Position numbers and translations under genes: made by a program. From Dipteronia dyeriana (Eukaryota > Streptophyta > Magnoliopsida > Sapindales > Sapindaceae): a DNA stretch of 64,000 nucleotides. How positions within the stretch are numbered: the stretch's first letter is position 1; the number at the start of each line of letters is the position of its first letter. The notes beneath the pieces are model-generated. The model was given only the letters and a program-made list of their open reading frames with translations, searched no databases and had not been told where the DNA came from. Shown piece after piece: positions 1 through 10,843 of this stretch. The DNA is taken from the NCBI GenBank assembly GCA_032871835.1, contig CM065297.1, positions 71,597,253 through 71,661,252 of the forward strand, given 5' to 3'.

Positions 1-1565
1 TAATGAACAAATCTGGAAACAATTTTTTCAAGCCGACAAAATTCAAATGTCCTAAACGGTAGTGCCACAGCTGTATGGCACATTTATTATTCCTAACAAC
101 ATTGAGACTAGTAATAGTAGAAGTATTTCCAGAGTGTGATGGCATTCCTGATTCAACTTGCTTTAGGAGATAGAGACCGGAATTGAGTCTAACACTACCA
201 ATCGTCCTCCTCGAGTCCGAGTCCTGAAATTCACAGAAATTAGGGAAAAATTTAGCAGTGCAATTTAGGTCATGAGTAAGTTTGCTGATTGGCAACAAAT
301 TACAGTCTAATGAAAGGACAAATAACATAGAATGTAAGGTGAGTTCTTCTGAGATTCTAACCGATCCTGTACCAAGAACCTTAGAAAGGGATCCATCTGC
401 TATTCTTACTGAAAAGTTTTCATTAGAAGGAGTATAATTAAAAAGAATCTTTGCATTGCCAGTCATGTGATCTGAGGCTTCTGAGTCAACAATCCAGAGA
501 GTCTCCTTCTCATTATTAAGTGATGATGCAGTAAGAAAACTACCTTTGTGAGCTACACTCCCTGATCCAATCACCGAACCTGCTGCAATAAGAGCTGAAA
601 TTTGATTCAAAAGTTTTTAAAGCATGTCCAGTTGATCTCGCCAGAATGGGGTAGATTTGGTTTGAGAGCTTTCTTCATTGCTGTCGATCACTGCATTGCC
701 TCTACTCTCACGGTCAGTTCTAGTTTGCCATGAATTTTCCAACACTTCTCTTTCACATGTCCCGGCCTTTTGCAATGGTCACACCAAGGTCTTGCCCTCC
801 TTGGCCTGCTATCATTTTGTGAATCGTGGATAACTGAGGCTGATCCTTCAGCAGCTTGTGTATCTCCCTTAGCGACACCACCCATCACTTTCTTCCTACT
901 TTCTTCTTGTCGGACCTCGGCAAAAACTTCTCAAATTTTTGGCATGGGTTTACTACTCAAAATTCGGCCTCTTACATCATCCAAGTCGTTGTTCAGACCA
1001 AGTAGGAATTGACAGATCCGTTTCTTGACTTCTTCTCAATGATCTCCTTGTACCGTGCGGTATCATCGGCACACTTCCATTCATAGGTCTCAAAGACATC
1101 TAGTTGCTGCCACTGTCGTGTAAGATCCCCTTGTCGTTGATTATGGAGTGCACTCTCGATTCCAAAGAGTTCAGAGGTGTTGTCAATGCTTGAGTACGTC
1201 TCCTGGTTGCCAACCAGATATCACTTCCTGTCTCATAAAGTAAAAAAATTTCGCCAATCTCATTAGTCATGGAATTTACTAACCACGACATTACCATACT
1301 ATTTTCAACGATCCATAGTTTCAGATTTGGACCAGTTGCTTCAGGTGATGAAGCTGCCCCTGTTAAATAATCCTCCTTGCCCATGCCGCGGATGAATAAC
1401 ATGACTGATTGGGACTATTGGAAGTAGTTGTTTCCATTCACCTTGTGACTTGTGATATGGAAGTGATGATTGGTGGTTGAATCAAATCCACCGGACCCTC
1501 CCATTAGAGATTTGCTCAGAGGTGGAAGAGGTTTCGGCTGTGGCTGATGTGCTTGGTGTGGCCAT
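1..1565 (-). pseudogene. Copia F gag-protease-preintegrase, broken
   Basis: The likely gag start is the ATG at 1565. The first frame stops after about 28 codons and the gag homology continues in another frame. A gag block of the UBN2/retrotran-gag type spans about 1480-1100. A CCHC zinc knuckle (CDHC, then GH, then C) lies near 740-790. The protease region near 470-520 has D-S-E where the family has D-S-G. A pre-integrase block with WHYRLGH lies near 50-90. At least one tryptophan codon in gag has become a stop. The polyprotein would have formed the capsid and processed and integrated the element; this copy cannot. Confidence 0.8.
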
Positions 1566-1609
1566 CCTACCGTATTTAGTCATGTAGGTTCTTTTACCTT
1601 ATGGATCAA

Positions 1610-1622
1610 GGCTCTGATACCA
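1610..1622 (-). other. Primer-binding site of Copia F (initiator tRNA-Met type)
   Basis: The minus strand reads TGGTATCAGAGCC. This is the standard plant Copia site complementary to the 3' end of initiator tRNA-Met, two bases from the LTR. Confidence 0.9.
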
Positions 1623-1624
1623 TA

Positions 1625-1869
1625 TGGAATAAAAGTAGAGAATAAACTGCTTCTTTATTTGGTGAAAAACATACTTCTCAACATGAGAAGATGCACACTT
1701 ATATACATTCACTAATTAGAGTCCTACCTAAACTAGACTTGTTAAATATTAAGATAGAAATAAAACTCTAGGAGCTAAGGATAGCTCTCCTAAAGATAAT
1801 TCTCGTAAAGATAACTTACTACTAACAATAATTATCTAAAAATAATAGTAGTTTAAATTAACTTCAACA
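1625..1869 (-). repeat. 5' LTR of Copia F
   Basis: About 245 bp. On the minus strand it starts TGTTGAAGTT at 1869 and ends in TCCA at 1625, two bases before the primer-binding site. This gives TG...CA termini. It is short compared with the 2-kb LTRs of the other Copia elements here. Confidence 0.8.
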
Positions 1870-2439
1870 GTAATACAAAGTGAAAGACATTGAAAGCATA
1901 CAAAAAAATTTGTGCAAAATGTAAAAGGCATCTAGATGATTGGTATAACGACGTAAGGTCTCATTAATTCCACAATTTATTCCTTCCTTACTATGCTGAA
2001 CTTTAAAGTTAACAATTGAAACTACTCAAAAGGAATTTTGTTTATTCGATGGTCTGAGTTGTTAGTTCTACTAGGTAATGCGTCATATTTGAAGCTAAAC
2101 AAATTGATGGGAGCTTTTCAATGTCATCTTGTTGTATACACTATATAACCCAAAGCAAGAAGCCATACCTTCGAAACTCATCAGATTTTATAATGCTTTC
2201 AAACATAATTCTTACATTTTTTTTGTGCCATCCTTCATCAAGCATTTGTTACAAAGTAACCCCCTACATTTTTTATTTTATTTTCCTCGGAAATATGCAT
2301 CAATATCAAAAATTTTAACAAAGTTTTCATGAATACTTCACTAAATTGGATTTGATATGCATAAAAAATTAATAATTCAATATATTAATTTATCAGGTAG
2401 GTGAATTCATCTGTTTTTCTGATTCATGCAAACTCTTAC
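1870..2439 (-). other. MIC60 intron after the last visible exon (to the Copia F insertion)
   Basis: This stretch follows the donor GTAAGA at 2439. I see no further mitofilin-like codons in any minus frame. It is AT-rich and ends where the Copia F LTR begins at 1869. The missing exons should lie beyond the left edge, on the far side of Copia F. Confidence 0.6.
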
Positions 2440-5400
2440 ATGAAGATCTGCTTCTGCCATTTTCTCAATCTGCGCTGCCTTCTCACGTGTGATTGCTGCG
2501 GCTAGTTCTGCTTTAGCCAACTCTTCAGCTTTTGTCAACTTAAACTCAGCTTCACTTTCCTGCAATTGGTAAAGATAGGCGACTTGAGTTTAAAAGTTAT
2601 CAATCACTTCTATACAAACATTTTTGTGGATGGCTTTGCCACCTTTTGTATCTTCCTCTTCTCTATCCTTCAAAAAAGTTACAGTTTTTGAAATTTAAAA
2701 AAATTGCTTCCTTAAAAGGACTTCTTTTTACAGCAAAAGCTAAATCTGCACCTTCTGTTCAAGTTCCATCCTAAGTTTCTCTTCCATCTTTTCTTGAATT
2801 GACTTGATAGTAGCTGCTGCTTTTGTCCTTTCTCTCTTCAATTCCTGAAAATGGAAAAAGGATGACAATAATGAGATGCTAGGGATCTGGTTTCAAGTAC
2901 TAAATCAGATAAAGATTTTTCTTTTTTCCTTTTTCACGGGGGTGTTGGCATATAGAAGTGAGTTAATATTCCTCAAATCAATATCAACCTTGTTTTCTAC
3001 AAGTTATGAAAGTAATTGTCGCTTCCTTAAGAGGATGACTCTTTCTCAAGGTAAAATTGAACATGCTGCAGCTACTGCTGTTGCTGCTCTATATTTCACA
3101 AATCATGTTAGAAAGCCAAAAGGCATGATGACTAAACCAATATGCTGTTCAATCTCAACAGACAGACTTAAGAAAGAATCATATTAAATGTTAAAGTCGA
3201 TTCCTTCTTATCACGACCTTTAACTTTAACCTGTGCTCAGATAAACATGGAGCACTGATCAACAAGGTATATAACACGCCATGGTTAAGCTATAAATGCT
3301 TGTGTCTGAATTCAAGCACCTGTCCTTTAGCAAAAAGATGCATGTATAGAAGACACTAGAATAACAACCATACAGAGGGCAATGCATACATATTGCCAAA
3401 ATCAGACATTAGAATGAGTGAATGACAAACAAGAATGATATGGAGGATTGAGGAAGTTACTCAATTTGGCTTACATGACATATCATACACTAAAAAGCAT
3501 AAATTCTGATCCGACTGAAGTAAGCCAAGATTACGATGCTTGAAAAAGGTTAAGGAAAAGAATGAAGAGTCTACTTGTACAATACATGTCTTTGTGCTAA
3601 TAAGCATATGTAGATGTATTCAAAGATTAACAGTTGTTTAGTAAGTCCAGAGTTGAATCACTTGAATCAAACACAATATCCGATACACCAAGTAAAAAAA
3701 GATGTATCAAGATGTAAAAATGTATAACCTTCTCCGAAATTGCTGCCTCCTCTGTAAGCATGAGTTCCCTGGCCCTTGAATTTCTCAATTCCTTTTCATA
3801 CTTCTCCTAAAAGAGAGCACAATTATTAGCAGAACTGGCACAAAACATGAAACACATGACAAACAAGCTGAAAAAAAATAATAATAAACCAATACTGAAA
3901 TTATGCACTAAAATTTGAATAATTTATTTTAGGAGTTAGTGATGGTCCAAACCTTTAATGCTTTTTTTTCTTCAGCAAAAGCACGAGCATCCAATTCAGC
4001 TTGCCATTTTTCAGCAGCATGAATTGCTTGCAGAAAATCTAGCACCAGTTTACCATCGTTGGATTGATCACCATTGTTCAACTCCTCAATTGCATTAAGA
4101 AAATCCTGATAAATTTGAGAAAAAAGGCTTAGTATATATATAATCAAACCATTTTATGATCACGAAAATAAAACATATGCACAAGAAAGCACATAAAGGA
4201 AGTTATCACAAACCTCTGTTGCTTTTGTTACAATGCCATCATCAGTTTTATCTGATAGATGATATGCCTCAAGGAGAGAAGACGGAGCCTCTACACCTTT
4301 GCCTAAAGCATCCTGCATTACAAAATCAAACCAAAAACACATCATCATAAAATCATGCAGCATATAACAGAAATTAAAAAATAAAATCCAGAATCAATTT
4401 CTAAGGCATGTACAAGGACTACAGAAAGCTGAACCATAAAAATTCACCACCAACATCATTTAATCACAAATGCTGACAATGCAATTGTTATATTTATGGC
4501 TCATCAAAACCCAAGTCAAGGCTTAGGAAAGAATCCTATTTGGATATGGTGAAAATAAAGTGCACACATAGTTTCCTATTAGGATTAGGAAATTGGATTT
4601 TCTCAAAAATCCCAAATCAACTAGGATATGGAAATAAGTTAGCTTTTCTTATTCTAGGAGGATTTAGGAGTCCTATTCTAGCAAGGAATGTAACCAAAGT
4701 CCTATACCTACAAATTGGGCTGCTGGGAGCTTATTTTTTACACAGAAATATCAGCAAGCATAAAAGGGGTAGAGACCCAAGAGTGATAGAGAGGTTCTAG
4801 CACGGTTTTGGGGAATTAGCTAAGGGGTTTTAATAAGTTTCTTGTAACCAAGAGTTTTTTTCTATAGTGCTAGTGATTTCTCAAGAGAGATCACACGAGG
4901 ACGTAGGCAAAGTTAGCCGAACCTCAGAAAATTCTTGTTTTCTGTGTGGTGTGTTTTATTTATTGTTCATATTTTATTCCACATATTCACATATCATTAT
5001 CCCATAAGTTTATCACTGGAATCTATCAAAAAAACAAAATCAATAAGGGAGTTTAAAATCAACAGCAATTGCAAAAGACCATCAGATTTAGGAAAAACAT
5101 GGGTACCTCATATCTGTCTTCCGAGATAATATGCTGTGTTGGCATTTTTTTCTGTTCATCCTTTTCAGGAATCGCACTAGCCCGGCTAGATATTACTGTA
5201 ACTTGAGCGTTCTCATCATCCTTACTAGTATTTGACTCTGAGCCTTCCTTCTCAACACTTCCTTCAGATGATTGTGGAGGACTTGCATTTTGTTCACTAG
5301 AAACCACGCTATCATTATAACTTTTCCCCAAGTATTTCTCTTCCGCTGGTATTGTACCTTCAACTTGTATTTCGCTTGATGTTTTAGGCTGAGGAATATC

Positions 5401-6755
5401 TTTACCAGTCTCAACATTCTGCACAGCTTGCTCCACAGCAGAATCCGATGTGTTAGGCTCTCCAGCGCTATGGGAAGAAACTATTGACTCCACAAGAGGA
5501 GTCAACGTGTTAGGTTCTTTATCACTATGGGAAGAAACTTTCACAGCATTCCCATCATCATTGAACTTATCTGAATCAAGAGAATTGTGTTTCTCTTTCT
5601 CTTTGCCACCAATATATTGGTCCAAATACCCATTATGATATGCTAACAAGGCAGCACCAGCAACAACAGCTGTTCCAACAACAACTTTTGAAACACTACC
5701 ATTTGATTCAGATGGCTTGCCCGTGGGACCTGATTTTGAGGATGCACTAATCTGGGATGAAGTTGAAAATTCCTTTCTTGAAGAAATAATCAAGGGAACC
5801 CACTGTAATTGTGCCACCATTAAACAAATATATCAGCGGAAAAACAATTAGCAAATCAGCAAGCTTATAAGCCCATTCCAACATCGTGCAAATGTTAACC
5901 GAAAATGCACCATACAATAAAGACTACACTACCATCTCCATCCCGAACATAACCATAAAGATAGTAGATAGCAGCGTGAGTATGACTACACTGCTATATT
6001 GATCAAAAGAACAAAATTCTATGTTAACGAAAGACTTCTCTAAACCAACAATGCAGATAAATATGCACTCAGACAAACTGAAGTGAGATTAGAATGATTA
6101 TTTATGAAACAAAGCCTATATAAAGGTCGCTTTCAAGAGCCAAAGACTCAGAAGCGCCTATTTTTCCTATTCGTAGTGTTTAACTAAAATCAACTAGAAT
6201 GTGTTTCTTAGAACCCACCCGCACATCACTTGGAGCACACCCGGGTGCTTTAAAGCAAAGCAATATTCACTAAAGTCGCTTCCAACATACACACCTCACA
6301 AATGCTCCATAACTTAAAAAATTGCACAATATCATTAATTTAACACAATAAAAACACGATACAGCTCATGGATTGCGAGTTCAACAAATGCTACACAATT
6401 AAAGCAATAAACAAAACAAATATGGAAGAAATGAAATCTTAGCTAGCACCACAATGAATAACTACACTTGCCTGAACTGCACTCTGCCTTGGTACCCTCC
6501 TAATTGACCGACGAGACGATAATTCCAATATTGACCTGAAAAAAGCACAACACCAAAGCCATTACTCACATAACTAAAAATTAACAACTAATTTAAAACA
6601 AAACAAAAAAAAAATCATCAAATTTTCCCAATAATTATTTTTCACAGTTAATAAAAAAATCAATATTTTGACTAAGAAAACAAAAAAAATATATTATATA
6701 TATAACCCTAAAAAGAATTTACAAAACAAAATTGTGGAGCGGACCTTCGTAACAT
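2440..6755 (-). CDS. MIC60: MICOS subunit MIC60 / mitofilin, N-terminal 438 codons (3' end outside window)
   Basis: Mitofilin is anchored in the mitochondrial inner membrane, where it shapes cristae junctions and contacts outer-membrane partners. I read eight exons: 6745-6755, 6472-6535, 5107-5802, 4214-4312, 3953-4105, 3729-3806, 2752-2844 and 2440-2559. The first junction splits a codon; all later ones fall between codons and keep one frame. The start at 6755 gives MLRR, matching the start I recall for plant MIC60. Residues 1-25 are arginine- and serine-rich like a mitochondrial presequence. A membrane segment lies near residues 65-85 (VVVGTAVVAGAALLAYH), followed by an acidic, serine-rich disordered stretch. 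A coiled coil from about 300 to 438 contains DGKLVLDFLQAIHAAEK and ELKRERTKAAA. The C-terminal mitofilin domain is not in the window. No stop interrupts these exons, so the gene may still work if Copia F is spliced out. Confidence 0.9.
2845..3728 (-). other. MIC60 intron 6 (884 bp), no other feature seen
   Basis: It is bounded by donor GTTATA at 3728 and acceptor TTTCAG at 2845. It is AT-rich. Short plus-strand ORFs here (for example 2876-3187) have no recognisable content. Confidence 0.7.
4510..5040 (+). repeat. LTR-like or TRIM-like remnant inside MIC60 intron 3
   Basis: The 4850-4990 part looks like the U5 end of a plant Copia or TRIM LTR: paired ctcaagagag/atcacac, gacgtaggcaaagttagccg, then a T-rich tail. 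No primer-binding site, tract or paired LTR is visible, so it would be a solo LTR or a small non-autonomous element. The boundaries are approximate and no target duplication was found. Confidence 0.5.
5803..6471 (-). other. MIC60 intron 2, GC-AG type
   Basis: Exon 2 ends CAG and the intron begins GCAAGT, the known consensus for GC donors; it ends TTACAG at 5803. The nearest GT (GTGTAG, four bases on) would put exon 3 out of frame, so the GC donor is the better reading. The intron holds nothing else I recognise. Confidence 0.75.
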
Positions 6756-6960
6756 GATGTTTTTTTTTTGATCTGCCTGAGCGAAGACCGAAATTAGGTG
6801 GCACAAACGATTCGTTATTGGAAGTGGGGTTTTTGGGGGCGGCGCCGCTGTGGATGAAGAGCTGATTGGTAGGAGCTCTCGCCGGAGCTGATGCGTCGCG
6901 AGTGTCGGGTGATTTTCTCTGTGTGTGCGTGTGTGACGGTCGAGAAATTATGGAAATTGA
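6756..6960 (-). promoter_or_regulatory. 5' leader and likely promoter-proximal region of MIC60
   Basis: Reading leftward toward the ATG at 6755, this stretch changes from T-rich DNA to a GC-richer leader with pyrimidine-rich runs. The transcription start is not fixed; no clear TATA box is seen at the usual distance. Confidence 0.4.
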
Positions 6961-7528
6961 GACTTTTTTATTTTATTTTGTTTTGTGTTTTTTTTTAATA
7001 CATTTTATTTATTTTTGAAAGTTATTGTATTTTTATTTTATATTTGTAAAATTATACGATCTTAACGTTATATGTGAACCATTGATAATGGTCTGCATCC
7101 AACGCACTGATAAATTTATATTATTGTACGTATGTAAAAAAATTGTAAAAAATAATAATAATAAATTATTAATTTACTGTTTTTAACCATAAATTTATAT
7201 TTTATCATATTTATCATTTTTAACCTCGAACAAATAAGATTGTTTTCCATTTTATCTTTACTTCACTTACCTAAAAATTTAGAAATCAAATAGCATGTAA
7301 TTTGAAAATCATTGATATGTAAGTTGAAAGTCAATTGATATGTAATTTAAAACTTAACTGGCATATAATTTGAAATCAAACGGCATGTAACCAAGCAGGT
7401 GAAGTAAAATTTATAGGTAATTTTATCTAAAAAAGGTAAAACATGACAAAAATAATAAAATATAAATTGGTTGTTAAAAACAATAAACCAATAATTTTTT
7501 TGCTCTTTTATAAATTCACACACACACA
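6961..7528. other. AT-rich intergenic DNA
   Basis: T-rich and A-rich runs with no supportable gene. Near 7280-7395 short phrases such as ggcatataatttgaaa recur three or four times, an irregular local duplication. Confidence 0.6.
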
Positions 7529-7968
7529 TATAGACATGACCACGGTTCGGTTCGGTTCGAACCATGGAACCGAACCGTAACCGTATAAAATGAACCGTAT
7601 CCGGAGCTGTGGAACCGGTTTCGAAACCGAAACCGTAACCGTAACTGTAACCATGGGGCTGAAGGTTTGGTTCCAGTTCTCCTTCGAAAAAAACCGCCCT
7701 GGAACCGGCAGTTCGGTTTCGGTTCTGGAATCGCCGGTTCTAGAATTTTTTTTTTCTTAAGCTAAAATGTAAAAAAAAAAACCGTATCAGACGAACAGCC
7801 GGAACCAAACCGAAATCGGAACCGTCGCTCCACGGTTCTGGTTCCGGTTCCGGTTCCGGTTACGGTCAGTTCCGGTCGGTTCCTGTTCTAGCTCAGTTCG
7901 GAATCGGTTCCGACCGGTTCTAGCTCAGTTTGGAACCGGAACCGGAACCGAACTGAACCGTGGCCATG

Positions 7969-7970
<2 letters not shown>
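7529..7970. mobile_element. Foldback (hairpin) element built of GGTTC-type repeats
   Basis: The left end (tatagacatgaccacggttc) and the reverse complement of the right end (tatacatggccacggttc) match over about 20 bases. The match continues as degenerate cggttc/ggttccg units on both arms, so the whole segment can fold on itself. CA repeats lie on both sides, five units on the left and a long run on the right, as if it had entered a CA microsatellite. There is no ORF, so it would be non-autonomous. Confidence 0.65.

Positions 7971-7971
<1 letters not shown>

Positions 7972-8054
<83 letters not shown>
7972..8054. repeat. CA microsatellite (about 34 units) followed by TA repeats
   Basis: An uninterrupted CA run to 8040, then TA to 8054. 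The minus-strand ORF rich in V and C across it is an artefact. Confidence 0.95.
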
Positions 8055-8213
8055 AGAAATTGCAAGAAATAACCAAAAAATTTATTGAGTTATTGTTTTT
8101 GGTCAAAAGTTTAGTTTTTATTATAGTTAACGTCTTTAACCTTGAAGTGACAAGTATGCCCTCACTTTTGTTTTACTTGACCCAACCATTATAACATCTC
8201 AATCATAATTGTC
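8055..8213. other. Short unassigned spacer
   Basis: AT-rich. It ends with ataattgtcaaaag, which also occurs about 60 bp inside the Copia A LTR, suggesting a small local duplication at the junction. Confidence 0.4.
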
Positions 8214-9684
8214 AAAAGTGATTTCTAGTTTAACAAATCTTATAGCATTTATAGTTTAATTATTATAATTGTCAAAAGTAAATAATCATAAGGTCAAAAG
8301 ACTATGAGAACAGAAGAATTATTCATACATCTAGATATGTATGAGGTAAACACAATTCTTTAGTTAGTCTTGAATAATATTTACAACTTAAGATAAAAGG
8401 TTGGACGCCTTTATCTTGTCAAAGTTGTAGATTCTTTTGCTAGCATTTGAGTGTGATTAAATGTGTTATAATGAGTCTAAAATCATCATAGTGTGATGTC
8501 TTTGGGCAAAAGAATCTAGTGTACTGGGTGCATTGAATATGATCAAAATGAAATACTTTATCTAGAACCGTCAATGGATAAAAGTTTTCATTTGAAGACA
8601 ATCAGAAAGTCTATCTCAATCCTGAGATAAATGATGGACTTATGGTTGTAAGTGTTATCATTTGAGCTATCAATGAGTACGATTATATAGCATAGTCTAT
8701 CCTCGATAGTTTGGTGGTATTCATTTGTTAATCGATAGAGGACTTCATTTATAGATATGGACATCGAGGCTCCATTTATTGAATGAGAGTAGAATACCAT
8801 CATATGGATGTTTTGAGGTATTGGATATTAAATCTTAACGTTAAGTTTTCAATAGCATCTATTGAACCATGGCTTCTGGACAAGTCAAAATATCCAAGTT
8901 CAAAATTTGGTCATATGAGTAAATATGGTAACTTGGAGAGCTATAGGCGGTCTATGACATTTTGGCGATTACTGGTATTCTTCACGAGGATAAACTTTCT
9001 CCAATAAGGTTGTTTAGGGTATGAATGAGTAACATCAACTTATTCAATCTTTATTTAAGAGTTCAATTTTAGTTATTTAGTGGAATGAACTAAAATTAAA
9101 TAGATCGGATCTAAGTGAATCATTTATTGATTGTGATTGGGTTGTGTCTATTGGAGTTTAAATTTCAAATAGTCTGCTAAGATCCCCAATCCACATGAAC
9201 TTGTATGGATCATTTGATATATTCTACCGGACCAATTTAGGGGTCCATCTAGAATTGTATTGAGGAATGTGGACTTATTTCTTTTTGTAATAATGAGTCT
9301 AGTTCACATGTGGACTTTTTATAAAGGTCAAATGGATTTAATAAAATAAGAAAATAATATACTGCCCCATATATATGTATTGGGCGGCAAGGCTATTTAG
9401 AATAACTTAATTATATTATATTATTTTATTATTTAATTAAAAGAAAATTAATTAATTTATTGATTAATTAATTATTTAATCAAAAGTCAAAAAAAAATTC
9501 CTAGTAGAAGATGGTCTTCTAAAATTATACTATTGTTGGTAGTATAATTAATGTTAAAGACTATATTTGATAAGTATATAAATAAAAGGAATTATTTATC
9601 TAATCAAATTAGGAAGTCTTTAATATGGTTACAAATACACTATTGAGTTGGATTATGAGTCTTGGTAAATGATATAATTCCTTT

Positions 9685-9915
9685 TTGAAAAGGATTCTTA
9701 ACCACCAAGTAAATCTACCTTAGGAAAGAATTCTTAACTACCAAGTAAATCATTTTTAGGAAAAGAATTAAGTCACCTAATTATATTCTATGAAATTTCG
9801 GCCAGCTATGTGTATATAAGAGGAGGATAGAATTCTTTTTAGATAAGAATTCTTAACTACCAAATAAATTCATCTAAGGAAATGATTATTGCCAACCAAG
9901 TAAATCCTTCTTAGG
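9685..9915 (+). repeat. Degenerate repeats of about 40 bp inside the Copia A LTR
   Basis: Units containing gattcttaacyaccaagtaa recur four to five times. The same series is seen in the other LTR copies (about 27735-27950 and 48990-49215), so it is part of the LTR. Confidence 0.7.
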
Positions 9916-10560
9916 TGAGGACTTACGATCATATATATATATAGGTTTGGAAATTTCGGGCAGCTCTAATTAATTGCAAGAATTAATTTTGGCCAAGCTT
10001 GGGACTTTCTAAGGTGTGAATTCGGCTAAGCAAGAGAGAATTTTGATGGAGAAAAATTTGGTTTTTACTCTGGATAAAATTCGACAAACTCATAGAGATA
10101 GTGTGAATTCGGCCAAGAAGAGAAAAATGGGAACGTTTTTATTTTCGATAGTACACTAGTATCCATTACATCAAAAGGGTTTTGTGTACAACATCGAATC
10201 AAGGTTCACGCGAGTTTCAATCAAATTGATTGATAATTCACAAGTGGCCGGACATTCTTGATTTTTCTCTTGGAGGATCATTGTGACTAACAAGGAACAA
10301 GGTTTTGTTTGTTTCCATCCTCAGGTATACAAGATAAAGAAAGGGAGCCCACACTCCTAGGTGATTCACGTTCGTGATTAGATTGGAAGATCTTGCGGAA
10401 TCAATTCGGCGCTTGTTCAATCGTCATGAGAAAAATGTACGACACTTTTTATATACATTAATTAATCTAGGGTTAAGGTTCTTTTTAGTCAAAAGGGAAA
10501 ATTTTCATTTATACGCAAACCCTTATTTTTAATAAATTTTCTAACGCTTCCGCTGTGCGT

Positions 10561-10569
10561 GTTTTATTT
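10561..10569. repeat. Left target-site duplication of the MULE (gttttattt)
   Basis: Nine bases repeated exactly at 19681-19689. In uninterrupted LTRs (28583, 49861) this stretch occurs once and runs directly into ttccct. Nine bases is the usual Mutator duplication length. Confidence 0.95.
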
Positions 10570-10660
10570 GTGGTAGATAAATAAATGGCACTATATGAGA
10601 TGGGTGTTATGCAAATGTCACCAGTTTAGTAATGTAAGTTTAAAAGACACCATTTAAACT
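10570..10660 (+). repeat. Left terminal inverted repeat of the MULE
   Basis: Aligned with the reverse complement of 19590-19680, both share atgtcac, then taagtttaaaaggcacc or taagtttaaaagacacc at the same spacing. I judge the match at about two thirds identity, typical of old or loosely paired MULE ends. Confidence 0.75.
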
Positions 10661-10843
10661 AAACAGACGAGAATACCCCCACAAAATTGAAAAAGAGAAA
10701 ATTTGTCGTTTTGTGTTTCTGAGAAAAGCAAATGTGAGAAAGAAACCGAGAAAGAAACCGACGACAAAGAAATCGACGGTGAGAAAATCGACAGCTTATT
10801 GACCGGAACGGGAATACAGTACATTTAGCAGCGAGTGACAAAG

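Larger units (their letters stand above)
1..1869 (-). mobile_element. Copia F, LTR retrotransposon, 5' part (runs off the left edge)
   Basis: On the minus strand the order is LTR (1869 to 1625), primer-binding site, gag, zinc knuckle, protease and GAG-pre-integrase, continuing past base 1. This is the Ty1/Copia order. It lies on the same strand as MIC60 and enters the intron after the last visible MIC60 exon. The 5 bases beyond the LTR (1870-1874, gtaat) would be one copy of the target duplication; the other copy is outside the window. Confidence 0.85.
8214..10569 (+). repeat. 5' LTR of Copia A, left part
   Basis: It matches 47560-49870, 26524-28599 and 62644-64000 throughout. It lacks the first 60 or so bases present in the 3' LTR, starting at aaagtgatttctag. 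It stops at 10569, where the MULE begins; the last 17 bp of the LTR reappear at 19681. The LTR contains no ORF of known function; the minus-strand ORF at 8588-8803 recurs in other copies only because the LTRs are similar. Confidence 0.85.

Noticed and set aside
7888..8106. Minus-strand ORF rich in V and C
   Set aside because: It is the translation of a CA microsatellite.
8588..8803. Conserved minus-strand ORF in LTRs (also 26627-26842)
   Set aside because: The copies are LTRs of one family; similarity of the DNA explains the similar ORFs, and the frame is not kept in the copies at 47900 and 63000.
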